A DNA stretch of 64,000 nt from Chryseobacterium herbae (GCF_025154075.1 NZ_JAOAMU010000003.1:335713-399712); one strand, 5' to 3'. Counted from the first letter of the stretch, positions 25,355 to 33,780 are shown. Notes: generated by a model not told the origin, from the sequence alone. Program-made: numbers and translations.

Positions 25355-26091
25355 CGGGCTTTCCTGAACATAATCATATTTAATAAAAAAGAGGGGAGCA
25401 AGGATAATGATCTCATCATCCATTTCATTTTTGTCGGAAAAATTACCAGTTTTTCCTGGTTTTCAATCGCTTTGGAAATAATATTGACAGCCGTTTCCAC
25501 ATCAATAAGGAAAGGTTTTTTATGAAGATCATTATGATTCAGCTGTCTTAGTTTTTCGGTGTCTACATATCCAGGGGCAATTGCTGTTACAGAAATCCCG
25601 AACGGTTTCAATGCCCGACGGTAAGCATCAGAAATCTGAATAACAGATCGTTTTGTTTTGGTATAAAGACTGGAGTTTTCATAATCTAAGATTCCGGAAA
25701 CAGAAGCAATGACTGCAATGCTGCCTTTTTCCTGTCCTTTCATTGCTTTTCGGGCGACTTCAAAGCAGTTGGCTGTTCCTAGAATATTGGTCTGAAGCAT
25801 TTCTTCAGCTTCTTCATAGGAAATTTTTCCGGCTACATCTTCGGCATAACTTCCCGCACAATTAATGAAAATATCAAGGGTTTTTCCTTCGGTTTGAAAA
25901 GAATGGAATGCAGCAGCAATTGAATTCATATCACAAACGTCTGCCTGAAATAGTTTCAGATTTTCAAAGGTATTTTCAGAAACCTTTCCGGAATTTCGTC
26001 CACAGATTCCTACATTGTGTCCTTTTTCAAGATAATGCCGGGCAAGAGCATAGCCGATACCGGAAGTTCCGCCTGCGATAAAAACATTCAT
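25330..26091 (-). CDS. short-chain dehydrogenase/reductase
   Basis: A 253-residue classical SDR. The cofactor motif GGTSGIGYALA sits at residues 7-17. DICAGS-type strand NCAGSYAEDV and the catalytic pair YTKTK (YxxxK) with the upstream Ser in VASVSGILD are present. The C-terminus ends in a hydrophobic and basic tail that may associate with the membrane. It overlaps the start of the PAP2/phosphatase gene, so it belongs to the lipid cluster; E. coli ynbABCD has no such member. A sugar, polyol or lipid-ketone substrate is possible. Confidence 0.88.
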   Translation of the reverse strand: MNVFIAGGTSGIGYALARHYLEKGHNVGICGRNSGKVSENTFENLKLFQADVCDMNSIAAAFHSFQTEGKTLDIFINCAGSYAEDVAGKISYEEAEEMLQTNILGTANCFEVARKAMKGQEKGSIAVIASVSGILDYENSSLYTKTKRSVIQISDAYRRALKPFGISVTAIAPGYVDTEKLRQLNHNDLHKKPFLIDVETAVNIISKAIENQEKLVIFPTKMKWMMRSLSLLPSFLLNMIMFRKARWMKDDRP

Positions 26092-26256
26092 GAGAGGGTT
26101 GTGATTTGAATTTTATGTAAAAATAGATTTTAAAACTGAAAGTTGGATTTTTATCAACGACAAAAGGGACAAAAGTTTTTAAACACTTTAGTGATTTTAA
26201 GTGTAAAGGTTTGAGGATAGAAGTTCACATGAGTTTTGAAAATCAAGATTTTCAAT

Positions 26257-26320
26257 ATTCAATAGGAACGGGCTTTAGCCCGTTTACTGAAAATAAAAAT
26301 AATACAATTCGGCTTTAGCC
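26257..26320. repeat. fourth GGGCTTTAGCCC palindromic repeat, within the lipid cluster
   Basis: ATTCAATAGG plus ACGGGCTTTAGCCCGT at 26257-26286 matches the units at 8.2-8.4 kb, with a compensated A..T pair at the outer stem. A stripped copy GGCTTTAGCC follows at 26311-26320. It fills the 252-base gap between the patatin-like and SDR genes. Confidence 0.7.
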
Positions 26321-26343
26321 AAAATATAATTCACCATAAACCA

Positions 26344-27381
26344 TCACCCACGAATAGATTTTATTGTCTGATCAAAACCATACTGCCACTGCATTTCCAT
26401 GTCTTCTGCAAATTGTTCATAGGTTTTCGGAAAAGAAAAATCAATTTCAAACTTTCCCCAATTGATTCCTTTTTTGAGATAATGTCCTTTTAAATCCTGT
26501 TTGATTCCTGTTGTGTCAATCTGGAAATCCGCTGAAAGTTTTTTAATCTCTAAAAGTCTTTCATTACCACTGAAACCAAGCACAGCCCGGACAAAAGCTT
26601 CTTCAATAGAACTGTATGTCTGTTTTTTTTCAATAATGATTTCGTCAGCAAGATGACGAGCCAGTTCAGCAGGAATAAGATCAATTGCTCCGCCAGCGAA
26701 ATATTTCCCCTGAAGAAAAACCGGTTCTACATAAAACATATCGGAAACAGAAATTCGGGTACTTTCGAGTAAAGAAAAATCAGTTTTTACAACGGGAAGT
26801 TTTTCTACAACACTGTTCATCATATTTTCAGATGGAATGATGATCTGTTCAGTGTTAATTTTTTCAGCCGTCTTTTGATCCGTCAAAATGATTTTCCGAT
26901 AGAGTTTCCTGCCGCTTCTTTCCTGTCCTGCTTCTTTTGGATCAAAAAGTATTTCTGAACCGATGATGACTGTTGCGACCTCTTGTGAAAACTGAACATT
27001 CTTTAAGGAGGGAAAAACTTCTGAGAGATCTTGAGGCATTTCAACCAGATATCTGTTAAAAACGTCTTCAAGGTAGGGCGCATTTCTTTTATCCAACATT
27101 TTTTTTAATGAGAAAAGTCCTATCTGAGACAGTTTTTTATGCTTTGTCAAAACCGTACCGGATACAAATCTGAAATATTCTTCAGATTTTAAATACGCCT
27201 TTCGGGAAATAGTATCAGGAAAAGCATTGATGACCGTTGCTGCAAAGGCTCCACCACACGAAGCGATCAATACATCGGGCTTCATGTCCATTTCTTCCAG
27301 GGCGGCAAATATTCCGAGATAAATCATGAGTCTGGTTCCGCCTCCTGAAAATAAAACAGCTCGTTTAAATTTTTCACTCAT
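26344..27381 (-). CDS. patatin-like protein with altered catalytic dyad
   Basis: A 345-residue protein with the patatin N-terminal glycine loop LFSGGGTRLMIYLGIFAALEE and a following helix PDVLIASCGGAFAATVINAF. In active patatins this second site reads GxSxG; here it is A-S-C-G-G, so the nucleophile Ser is a Cys. The usual DGG/A motif reads YFAGGAIDLIP, so the catalytic Asp is Ala. Both were checked in the nucleotides (TGT and GCT). It may be a thiol-based acyltransferase, or a non-catalytic binding protein. It starts 4 bases after the CdsA-like gene, firmly inside the lipid cluster. Confidence 0.8.
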   Translation of the reverse strand: MSEKFKRAVLFSGGGTRLMIYLGIFAALEEMDMKPDVLIASCGGAFAATVINAFPDTISRKAYLKSEEYFRFVSGTVLTKHKKLSQIGLFSLKKMLDKRNAPYLEDVFNRYLVEMPQDLSEVFPSLKNVQFSQEVATVIIGSEILFDPKEAGQERSGRKLYRKIILTDQKTAEKINTEQIIIPSENMMNSVVEKLPVVKTDFSLLESTRISVSDMFYVEPVFLQGKYFAGGAIDLIPAELARHLADEIIIEKKQTYSSIEEAFVRAVLGFSGNERLLEIKKLSADFQIDTTGIKQDLKGHYLKKGINWGKFEIDFSFPKTYEQFAEDMEMQWQYGFDQTIKSIRG

Positions 27382-27385
27382 GATT

Positions 27386-28189
27386 TTAATTTTTTACAAG
27401 GAGCGAAAGAATCCAGAAGAAAATGGGAGCATTGAAAATCAAACTGTCCATCCGATCAAGGAGACCGCCGTGCCCGGGAAGTAGAGTTCCCGTATCTTTT
27501 ATTTCTGCTTTTCTTTTTAAATAAGACATCAATACATCGCCAAAAAATCCTGAAACACCAAGAATGAGTCCTATTACTGTATTAACGAAAATATCTGCCT
27601 TCAGTAAGAAAAATCCTAATATATTACTCAATACCACCGTAAGAAAAACACCGCCAATAAAGCCTTCCAACGTTTTATTGGGACTTATTGTAGGCGTAAT
27701 TTTATGCTTTCCGAAAAACTTACCCATCAGGTACTGAAAAACATCATTAAGTTCGGTGACAACCACCACAAATATAATTGAGTTCAATCCGGAAGCCGTT
27801 TCTCTGATGAATGATAAATGCGGAAAAGCAAACAGGCAGATCAATAAAGCGGTAAAGACGCCGTAAAGCTGTTTTAAAGCTGTTTTTAAAAGAAGAGAAT
27901 ACAAGAGAACGATAATGGCTAAAACGGAACTGTAAATAAAATAGCTGTCAATGGTGAAAAAATACAATAGAAAAAACTGTCCGATTCCAACAAATAACGA
28001 TGGAATAATACGGTTTGAATTGACCTTAAACAATCTTAAGAATTCAAAGAAGCACTGAAAACTGATCCACGAAACAAAAACTTTCATAGCGAGAGGATGT
28101 GAGATTCCCAGTGCAAAAACGATGATAATGTAGCCCCATGTTTTTACCCTTAAAGGAACATCTGCAAATTTATTTTCTTCAGGCATCAT
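27386..28189 (-). CDS. CDP-diacylglycerol synthase-like cytidylyltransferase (YnbB-like)
   Basis: A 267-residue, multi-helix membrane enzyme of the CdsA family, which makes CDP-diacylglycerol from phosphatidic acid and CTP. The C-terminal signature is intact: KDTGTLLPGHGGLLDRMDSLIF, together with upstream TISPNKTLEGFIGG. It overlaps the end of the CDP-alcohol phosphotransferase gene by 11 bases. This pairing, with a phosphatase and a hydrolase-methyltransferase nearby, matches E. coli ynbA-ynbB. It may be a dedicated second CDP-DAG synthase feeding the neighbouring transferase; I infer that the housekeeping cdsA is elsewhere. Confidence 0.9.
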   Translation of the reverse strand: MMPEENKFADVPLRVKTWGYIIIVFALGISHPLAMKVFVSWISFQCFFEFLRLFKVNSNRIIPSLFVGIGQFFLLYFFTIDSYFIYSSVLAIIVLLYSLLLKTALKQLYGVFTALLICLFAFPHLSFIRETASGLNSIIFVVVVTELNDVFQYLMGKFFGKHKITPTISPNKTLEGFIGGVFLTVVLSNILGFFLLKADIFVNTVIGLILGVSGFFGDVLMSYLKRKAEIKDTGTLLPGHGGLLDRMDSLIFNAPIFFWILSLLVKN

Positions 28190-28781
28190 GCAGTGATTTC
28201 TTTAATCTGATATACGTGCTGACCGTCAGCAGAACGATGATAAGACCGAAAATGTATTTTGAAATCCCAGAAATATCTGCTCCGAAAAATACAGCCAATC
28301 CATATATTCCTAAAATCAATGCGCGATCGCTTTTCCCCATCGGGCCATCGTAGCGGCGTTCTTTTCCAACAACTTTTCCTATCAGACCGGCAAATTCATT
28401 GATGATACTTAATACAATAAAGATGACGATCAGATAGATACTTTCCGGCTGGAATTTAAGCAAAGGAAAAAAGATGATTACATCAGAAACGATGTCACCT
28501 ACTTCGTTTAACACTTCACCCAATCTGCTGGTCTGGTTGAATTTTCTTGCCATCATTCCATCCAGAGCATTCAAAGCCATTCTTAAAAGCAATCCAATGG
28601 GAAGGCATAAAAAGAACCATTTCGACAGATCTGCATTCCAGAATAATACCCCAATAATCACCGACAGTACTATGGAACTTACCGTGATCTGATTGGCTGT
28701 AATATTGTTCTTGTGCAGAAATAATAAAACAGGGGTGAGCAGCTGCTGAAATTTTGGTTTTAATTTATATACCGAAATCAT
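28179..28781 (-). CDS. CDP-alcohol phosphotransferase (YnbA-like)
   Basis: A 200-residue membrane enzyme. The family motif is LDGMMARKFNQTSRLGEVLNEVGD: DGxxAR-x8-G-x3-N-x3-D. Canonical members have Asp at the position that is Asn here; this Asp normally binds metal. Nucleotides (GTG TTA AAC GAA GTA) confirm the Asn. The enzyme should transfer a phosphatidyl group from CDP-DAG to an alcohol acceptor, giving an unknown phospholipid. It is the first gene of the cluster and has a -7 box at 28813-28820. Confidence 0.88.
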   Translation of the reverse strand: MISVYKLKPKFQQLLTPVLLFLHKNNITANQITVSSIVLSVIIGVLFWNADLSKWFFLCLPIGLLLRMALNALDGMMARKFNQTSRLGEVLNEVGDIVSDVIIFFPLLKFQPESIYLIVIFIVLSIINEFAGLIGKVVGKERRYDGPMGKSDRALILGIYGLAVFFGADISGISKYIFGLIIVLLTVSTYIRLKKSLHDA

Positions 28782-28812
28782 GATGGTTATCGCTTTTTGT
28801 CATTGTGTTTAT

Positions 28813-28820
28813 CAAATATA
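28813..28820 (-). promoter_or_regulatory. -7 box of the ynb-like lipid cluster
   Basis: TATATTTG on the minus strand is a perfect TAnnTTTG, 31 bases before the start of the CDP-alcohol phosphotransferase gene. The -33 element is not clear. Confidence 0.45.
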
Positions 28821-28887
28821 GATAAAATTTTTAATCAGAATTTATAATTGCCGGAGCAGGGTTTTTCTATTTTCAAAATTTAAAAAA

Positions 28888-28918
28888 TTGCTTTGTGTTT
28901 CTTTTTCCCATAACTTTG
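28888..28918 (+). promoter_or_regulatory. promoter of pyrG
   Basis: TTG, a 20-base spacer and TAACTTTG fit the Bacteroidota consensus. The box ends 15 bases before the ATG at 28934, so an alternative upstream start at 28895 would lie within the promoter. Confidence 0.6.
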
Positions 28919-28933
28919 CACAAACCTAATCTA

Positions 28934-30541
28934 ATGAGTAAAAAGAATACAAAGTACATCTTTGTGACAGGAGGTGTAACTTCATCTTTGGGAAAAGGAA
29001 TCGTGTCTGCTTCTCTGGGACTTTTGTTAAAATCACGCGGTTTTAACGTAACGATCCAAAAACTGGATCCTTATATCAACATCGACCCGGGAACACTGAA
29101 TCCATATGAACACGGAGAATGCTATGTAACCGAAGATGGCGCAGAAACGGATCTGGATTTAGGCCACTATGAGCGTTATCTTGATGCTCCTACTTCCCAA
29201 AACAACAACGTTACTACAGGGAAAATCTACCAAACAGTTATCGAAAAAGAAAGAAAAGGAGATTTCTTAGGAAAAACGGTTCAGGTAATTCCTCATATCA
29301 CCAACGAGATCAAAAGAAGAATTAAAATGCTTTCCAAGCAGAACTACGATATCATCATTACTGAGATCGGAGGAACTGTAGGCGACATTGAATCTCTTCC
29401 ATACATTGAAACTGTACGTCAGCTGAAATGGGAACTTGGTGAGAAAAATTCTATGGTGATTCACCTTACGCTGTTGCCTTACCTGGCTTCAAGCGGCGAA
29501 TTAAAAACAAAACCTTCTCAGCATTCCGTACGTCAGTTGATGGAAAGCGGAATCATGGCAGATGTTTTGGTTTGCAGAACGGAACACAATATTCCAAAAG
29601 ATCAGAGAGCGAAATTGGCTCAATTCTGTAATGTTTCTCTGGATAATGTCATTGAATGTAAAGATCTTGAAACGATCTATGAAGTTCCGATGTACCTTCA
29701 GAAACAAAATTTTGATGATGTAGTTTTAAAAGAACTGGATCTGAAAAATGATAAAGAAGCTGATCTGAAAGACTGGAAAACTTTCCTTAAAAAATTCAAA
29801 AACCCTAAAAGAACTGTAGAAATTGCCTTGGTAGGAAAATATATTTCTCTGCAGGATTCTTATATTTCTATTGCTGAAGCTTTCAAACATGCCGGTGCAA
29901 GTCTTGAAACTGAAGTGAAAGTAAGATGGGTATACAGTGGAGATATCACCGCTGAAAATATTAAAGAGACTTTAAATGGTGTGGACGGAATCCTTATTGC
30001 TCCAGGTTTTGGCGATAGAGGAATTGAAGGAAAAGTACTTACGGCTCAGTATGCAAGAGAAAATAAAGTTCCGATGTTGGGTATTTGTTTAGGAATGCAG
30101 ATCATGACTGTTGAATTTGCAAGAAATGTTCTTGGTCATTCAAAGGCCAACTCTATGGAATTTGATACTTCTACACCGGATCCTGTAATTTCTATCATGG
30201 AAGAACAGAAAAATGTAGTGGATAAAGGAGGAACAATGCGTCTGGGAGCTTGGAAATGTTCATTGAAAAATGGTTCTAAGCTATATGATATCTACGGAAC
30301 TAAAAACATTTCTGAAAGACACCGTCACCGTTATGAATTCAACAGTGATTATCTTCAGGAGTTTGAAAAGAACGGTTTCCTTGCAACAGGAACAAACCCT
30401 GAAACAGGATTGGTAGAGGCTCTTGAAATGCCAGATCACCCATTCTATGTAGGGGTGCAGTATCATCCGGAATATAAAAGTACAGTAGCAACGCCGCATC
30501 CTCTTTTCAGAGCATTTGTGAAGGCTTGCGAAAAGAAATAA
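28934..30541 (+). CDS. pyrG: CTP synthase
   Basis: A 535-residue enzyme that makes CTP from UTP, glutamine and ATP. The start MSKKNTKYIFVTGG was chosen because a longer ORF from 28895 runs through the promoter. Seen: the ATP loop TGGVTSSLGKGI, LDPYINIDPGTLNPYEHGE, the linker, and a class I glutaminase domain with the nucleophile Cys385 in LGICLGMQ and the His-Glu pair in YHPEYKS. Length is normal. It supplies CTP, which the neighbouring CdsA-like enzyme uses, but it is divergent from that cluster and certainly housekeeping. Confidence 0.98.
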   Translation: MSKKNTKYIFVTGGVTSSLGKGIVSASLGLLLKSRGFNVTIQKLDPYINIDPGTLNPYEHGECYVTEDGAETDLDLGHYERYLDAPTSQNNNVTTGKIYQTVIEKERKGDFLGKTVQVIPHITNEIKRRIKMLSKQNYDIIITEIGGTVGDIESLPYIETVRQLKWELGEKNSMVIHLTLLPYLASSGELKTKPSQHSVRQLMESGIMADVLVCRTEHNIPKDQRAKLAQFCNVSLDNVIECKDLETIYEVPMYLQKQNFDDVVLKELDLKNDKEADLKDWKTFLKKFKNPKRTVEIALVGKYISLQDSYISIAEAFKHAGASLETEVKVRWVYSGDITAENIKETLNGVDGILIAPGFGDRGIEGKVLTAQYARENKVPMLGICLGMQIMTVEFARNVLGHSKANSMEFDTSTPDPVISIMEEQKNVVDKGGTMRLGAWKCSLKNGSKLYDIYGTKNISERHRHRYEFNSDYLQEFEKNGFLATGTNPETGLVEALEMPDHPFYVGVQYHPEYKSTVATPHPLFRAFVKACEKK

Positions 30542-30571
30542 GGTAATAATAGACCATAAACGTCTTATCAT

Positions 30572-30610
30572 AAACTCAGGCTGATTATTCTCAGCTTGAG
30601 TTTATTATAT
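30572..30610 (+). terminator. terminator of pyrG
   Basis: The 13-base-pair stem AAACTCAGGCTGA / TCAGCTTGAGTTT (one G-U) has a TTATTC loop and a weak T-rich tail. It lies about 30 bases past the stop codon. Confidence 0.6.
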
Positions 30611-30649
30611 AGTAACATGGTAATGCATAGAGTTTTGATAAAAAAACAG

Positions 30650-30657
30650 TATTTTTG
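30650..30657 (+). promoter_or_regulatory. -7 box upstream of yidC
   Basis: TATTTTTG is a perfect TAnnTTTG. It is 63 bases before the yidC start, and the nearest TTG is too close to be a good -33 element. Confidence 0.35.
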
Positions 30658-30720
30658 TCAGCTCAAAAAGTAGCATATTGTGATACTTGGGTTAAATTTA
30701 AAATTTTAATATAAAATAAA

Positions 30721-32517
30721 ATGCAAGAAAACAAAGGAATCGATAAAAGTCAGATGATCAGTTTTGCGGTTTTATGTCTGGTTCTTTTCGGATTCATGTT
30801 CTATTTCCAGAACAAGCAGTCGAAAGAAGAGCAGGTAAAAGCTCAGGAACAGAAAACCGAGCAGGTAAAAAATGCGGTAAAACAGACTCAGGCAAGTAAT
30901 ATCAATCCAAATGTAACTCCTAATGCCATTCAGACGGCCAGTTTGAACAACAAAGAGCTGAATGTGGAATTCTCAAGCTTAGGAGGACAGGTTTCTAAAG
31001 TGCAGCTTTCGGAGTACAAAGCATATGACCATAAAACAGATAAGGCGGATCTTCCACTTTACCTGATCGATAAAAAGAACTCCAACTACGGCTTTCAGTT
31101 TAAAGACAAAACCGGAAAAGTGATTAATACTAAAGACTTAGTTTTCGCACCGGCTGTAAATGGAAATGTTGTAACGATGACGGCAGATTATAATGGCGCG
31201 GTTATTCAGTTTATTTATACATTACTTCCAAAATATACATTAGATTTTAAAGTAAGAACAAAAGGGCTTGCAACTGTTACTTCTGATAACAAAGCAGACT
31301 TTATCTGGGATTATAATGTAAGAAACTTAGAAAAGGGTAGAGCTCAGGAACAGTCTCACTCCGAATTCTCATATGCGTTTAATAATTATAAAGATTATGA
31401 TTATGATGGAAGAACGGAAATGAGTGAGGAAAAAGAAACTCTTAACTGGATCGGTGTAAAGCAGCAGTTTTTCACTTCTGTAATCGAAGCTAAAAACGGT
31501 TTCACACAGAGTAAAGGAAACCAGGAAGCTATCGAAGAAGGTGAATATCTGAAGAAACTTAATTTTGAAGGATTCGTACAGATGACCGGAAGTGAGCTTA
31601 ATCAGGATTTTACCTGGTATTTTATGCCACTTGATTTACCGTTGCTAAAATCTTACGACAAAAACTTTGACGAAATTTTACCACTGGGATGGTCTTTTAT
31701 CGGATGGATGAACCGTTACTTCTTTATGTGGCTGTATAGTCTTATTGCAGGTTGGGGATTATCTGCTGGTTGGGTTATTTTTGCCATGACGATCATTGTG
31801 AAGCTTATCCTATCACCTATCATGTATAAGCAGCATAAGCTAAGTGCGATGATGAAAGTGATCCGTCCTGAAATTGACGAAGTAAACGCGAAGCTGAAGG
31901 ATGCAGACCCAATGAAGAAGCAGCAGGCTACGATGGAGATCTACCGAAAGGCAGGGGTGAACCAAATGGCAGGATGTCTTCCGGCATTGGTGCAGATTCC
32001 GATCTTCTATGCCTTATTCCGTTTCTTCCCGAACTTTATTGATCTTAGAGGACAGGGGTTCTGGTTTGCAAAAGATTTGACAGCTTATGATGATTTAATT
32101 AAACTACCATTTAAGATTCCTTTCCTGGGAGATCATTTAAGTGTTTTTGCATTAGCATGTACGATCGTGATTTTGATCTATACCGTAATGACTTCAGGAA
32201 ATATGCAGCAGCCTCAGCAGGAGGGAATGCCAAACATGAAAGTGTTGATGTACATCTTCCCGATTACATTCCTGTTCTTCCTGAATACATCGGCATCTGG
32301 TCTTTCATGGTATTATTTTGTATCCAACGCGATTAACATTTTAATTATCCTGGTTATTAAATACGTGATACTGGATGAAAAGAAAATCCATGCACAGATC
32401 CAGGCGAATAAAGAAAAGCCAAAATCTGAAGGTAAGTTCCAGAAGAAAATGAGAGAAATGATGGAGAAAGCTCAGGATCAACAGAAGGTTCAGGAGCAGC
32501 AGAAGAAAAAGAAATAA
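30721..32517 (+). CDS. yidC: membrane protein insertase YidC
   Basis: A 598-residue inner-membrane insertase that acts with or without SecYEG. The N-terminal anchor (about residues 11-27) is followed by a periplasmic domain with a Gln/Lys-rich linker and a beta-sandwich of about 60-330. The conserved insertase core (about 340-555) shows PIMYKQHKLSAMMKVIRPEI, CLPALVQIPIFYALFRFF and a last helix. A basic C-terminal tail ends KAQDQQKVQEQQKKKK, as in Bacteroidota and mitochondria. A copy of the tail and terminator region recurs at 32851. Confidence 0.97.
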   Translation: MQENKGIDKSQMISFAVLCLVLFGFMFYFQNKQSKEEQVKAQEQKTEQVKNAVKQTQASNINPNVTPNAIQTASLNNKELNVEFSSLGGQVSKVQLSEYKAYDHKTDKADLPLYLIDKKNSNYGFQFKDKTGKVINTKDLVFAPAVNGNVVTMTADYNGAVIQFIYTLLPKYTLDFKVRTKGLATVTSDNKADFIWDYNVRNLEKGRAQEQSHSEFSYAFNNYKDYDYDGRTEMSEEKETLNWIGVKQQFFTSVIEAKNGFTQSKGNQEAIEEGEYLKKLNFEGFVQMTGSELNQDFTWYFMPLDLPLLKSYDKNFDEILPLGWSFIGWMNRYFFMWLYSLIAGWGLSAGWVIFAMTIIVKLILSPIMYKQHKLSAMMKVIRPEIDEVNAKLKDADPMKKQQATMEIYRKAGVNQMAGCLPALVQIPIFYALFRFFPNFIDLRGQGFWFAKDLTAYDDLIKLPFKIPFLGDHLSVFALACTIVILIYTVMTSGNMQQPQQEGMPNMKVLMYIFPITFLFFLNTSASGLSWYYFVSNAINILIILVIKYVILDEKKIHAQIQANKEKPKSEGKFQKKMREMMEKAQDQQKVQEQQKKKK

Positions 32518-32534
32518 GAAATAGTTTATAATAG

Positions 32535-32566
32535 AAAAGAGAAGCAAATTTGCTTCTCTTTTTTTT
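32535..32566 (+). terminator. terminator of yidC
   Basis: A perfect 14-base-pair palindrome AAAAGAGAAGCAAA / TTTGCTTCTCTTTT is followed by further T residues. It is repeated in diverged form at 32874-32904. Confidence 0.85.
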
Positions 32567-32570
32567 GTTT

Positions 32571-32708
32571 TTAATGACAAGGTTTTGGAACGGGCTGATT
32601 CATGTGTGGACACGGTGTGTCACAAGGGCAAATCTGTCCGCCCATAATCTGCTTTAACTGGTTTTTGCTAATTAGCTTAGCATTTTTGATTTTTGTAATG
32701 TTTTTCAT
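32571..32708 (-). CDS. double-glycine-leader, Cys/Pro-rich peptide
   Basis: A 45-codon gene read from the minus strand. The leader (MKNITKIKNAKLISKNQLKQ then IMGG) ends in Gly-Gly, like that of the peptide at 901-1035. The 21-residue core reads QICPCDTPCPHMNQPVPKPC then H, with four Cys and five Pro. It is antiparallel to yidC and lies between two copies of the yidC tail and terminator. No export or modification gene is adjacent. A peptide bacteriocin, signal or thiol-rich secreted peptide is possible. The call rests on the leader and on having a second, similar gene in the window. Confidence 0.65.
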   Translation of the reverse strand: MKNITKIKNAKLISKNQLKQIMGGQICPCDTPCPHMNQPVPKPCH

Positions 32709-32850
32709 ATGTTAATATTAAGATGAGTATATATTTCTTTACGATTTAAAGAAAATATAGGATGTTTGTAACTCAAATATAAATAAAATATCTTTTCCAA
32801 ACATTTTTATTTGAGTTTGTACGGTAATGACTCTGAAAATGTGAGAACGA

Positions 32851-32904
32851 GAAAAAGAAATAGGTTACAATAGAAAAGAGAAGCAGTAATCCGCTTCTCT
32901 TTTT
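32851..32904. repeat. second copy of the yidC 3' end and terminator
   Basis: GAAAAAGAAATA followed by GGTTACAATAGAAAAGAGAAGC repeats the yidC sequence at 32505-32546, minus a 7-base segment. It ends in the hairpin AAAAGAGAAGC / GCTTCTCTTTT (32874-32904). That hairpin also works on the minus strand, where it would end rnhB. The peptide gene lies between the two copies. Confidence 0.7.
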
Positions 32905-32942
32905 ATTTGTCTTGTATCCCAATGGGAAGATATTACTCTTGA

Positions 32943-33527
32943 TTAATCGTATTTCAATCTGAATGACTGTCTATGATGTTTTGTCGGTCCGTGCTTTATG
33001 AGGGCTTGTTGGTGCGCTTTTGTGGCATATCCGAAGTTAGTGTTCCAACTGTATTCAGGATGTTCTTCGTGAAGTTCGATCATCAGTTTATCCCTGTAGT
33101 TTTTTGCGAGAATAGAAGCTGCTGCAATAGACAGCACTTTTGAGTCTCCTTTTATAATGCATTGATGGGGGATAAAATTATAGGGATGGAATTTATTTCC
33201 GTCTACTAATATAAGTTCGGGTCTTATTGTTAACTGATCCAGGGCGCGGTGCATGGCGTGGATGCTTGCATTAAGAATATTATGCTCATCAATGAATTCA
33301 GGAGGTAGCTCGGCAATGGCATAATTTTTTACATTATCCTTAATATAGCTGTCCAGCTCCATTCTTGTTTTGAATGTCAATTTCTTTGAGTCATTAACGA
33401 GGTTCTGCTGAAAGCTGTCATCCAGAATAACAGCTGCAGCAACTACGGGGCCGCTCAGGCATCCCCTTCCTACTTCGTCACATCCGGCTTCAATGTACAG
33501 ATCTGTCCACTTTTGCAATAAATCCAT
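32943..33527 (-). CDS. rnhB: ribonuclease HII
   Basis: A 194-residue endonuclease that removes ribonucleotides from DNA and RNA primers. The DEVGRG motif gives the catalytic Asp17-Glu18 pair, with the further acidic residue in LILVDGNKF and the segment GDSKVLSIAAASILAKNYRD. Length is normal. It is convergent with yidC, and the hairpin at 32874-32904 serves as its terminator. Confidence 0.96.
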   Translation of the reverse strand: MDLLQKWTDLYIEAGCDEVGRGCLSGPVVAAAVILDDSFQQNLVNDSKKLTFKTRMELDSYIKDNVKNYAIAELPPEFIDEHNILNASIHAMHRALDQLTIRPELILVDGNKFHPYNFIPHQCIIKGDSKVLSIAAASILAKNYRDKLMIELHEEHPEYSWNTNFGYATKAHQQALIKHGPTKHHRQSFRLKYD

Positions 33528-33780
33528 ATAATTATTTATATCATTTTATAAATGAGGTGTAAAATTAGTAAAAATTGCATTTTAAGGTGATGTGTATTTT
33601 TTTTAGATATATGATTATTTTAATAAATATATTGCTTCCATTTAACGCAATGAATGTATTGTTTTTAATTATGGTGTTTTGTGTGTTTTTAAATGATATG
33701 GATATTTTGTTGAAATATTTTTAAGTATTGTGCTTGTTGATGTTATGTTGTTTGTTAAATTAAATATTTTTAACGAAATA
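33528..33780. other. AT-rich upstream region of the first SusC gene
   Basis: About 250 bases between rnhB and the SusC promoter. It is AT-rich with many GTTTTT stretches and has no credible ORF. I see no operator or anti-sigma/sigma gene for the Sus locus. Confidence 0.5.
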
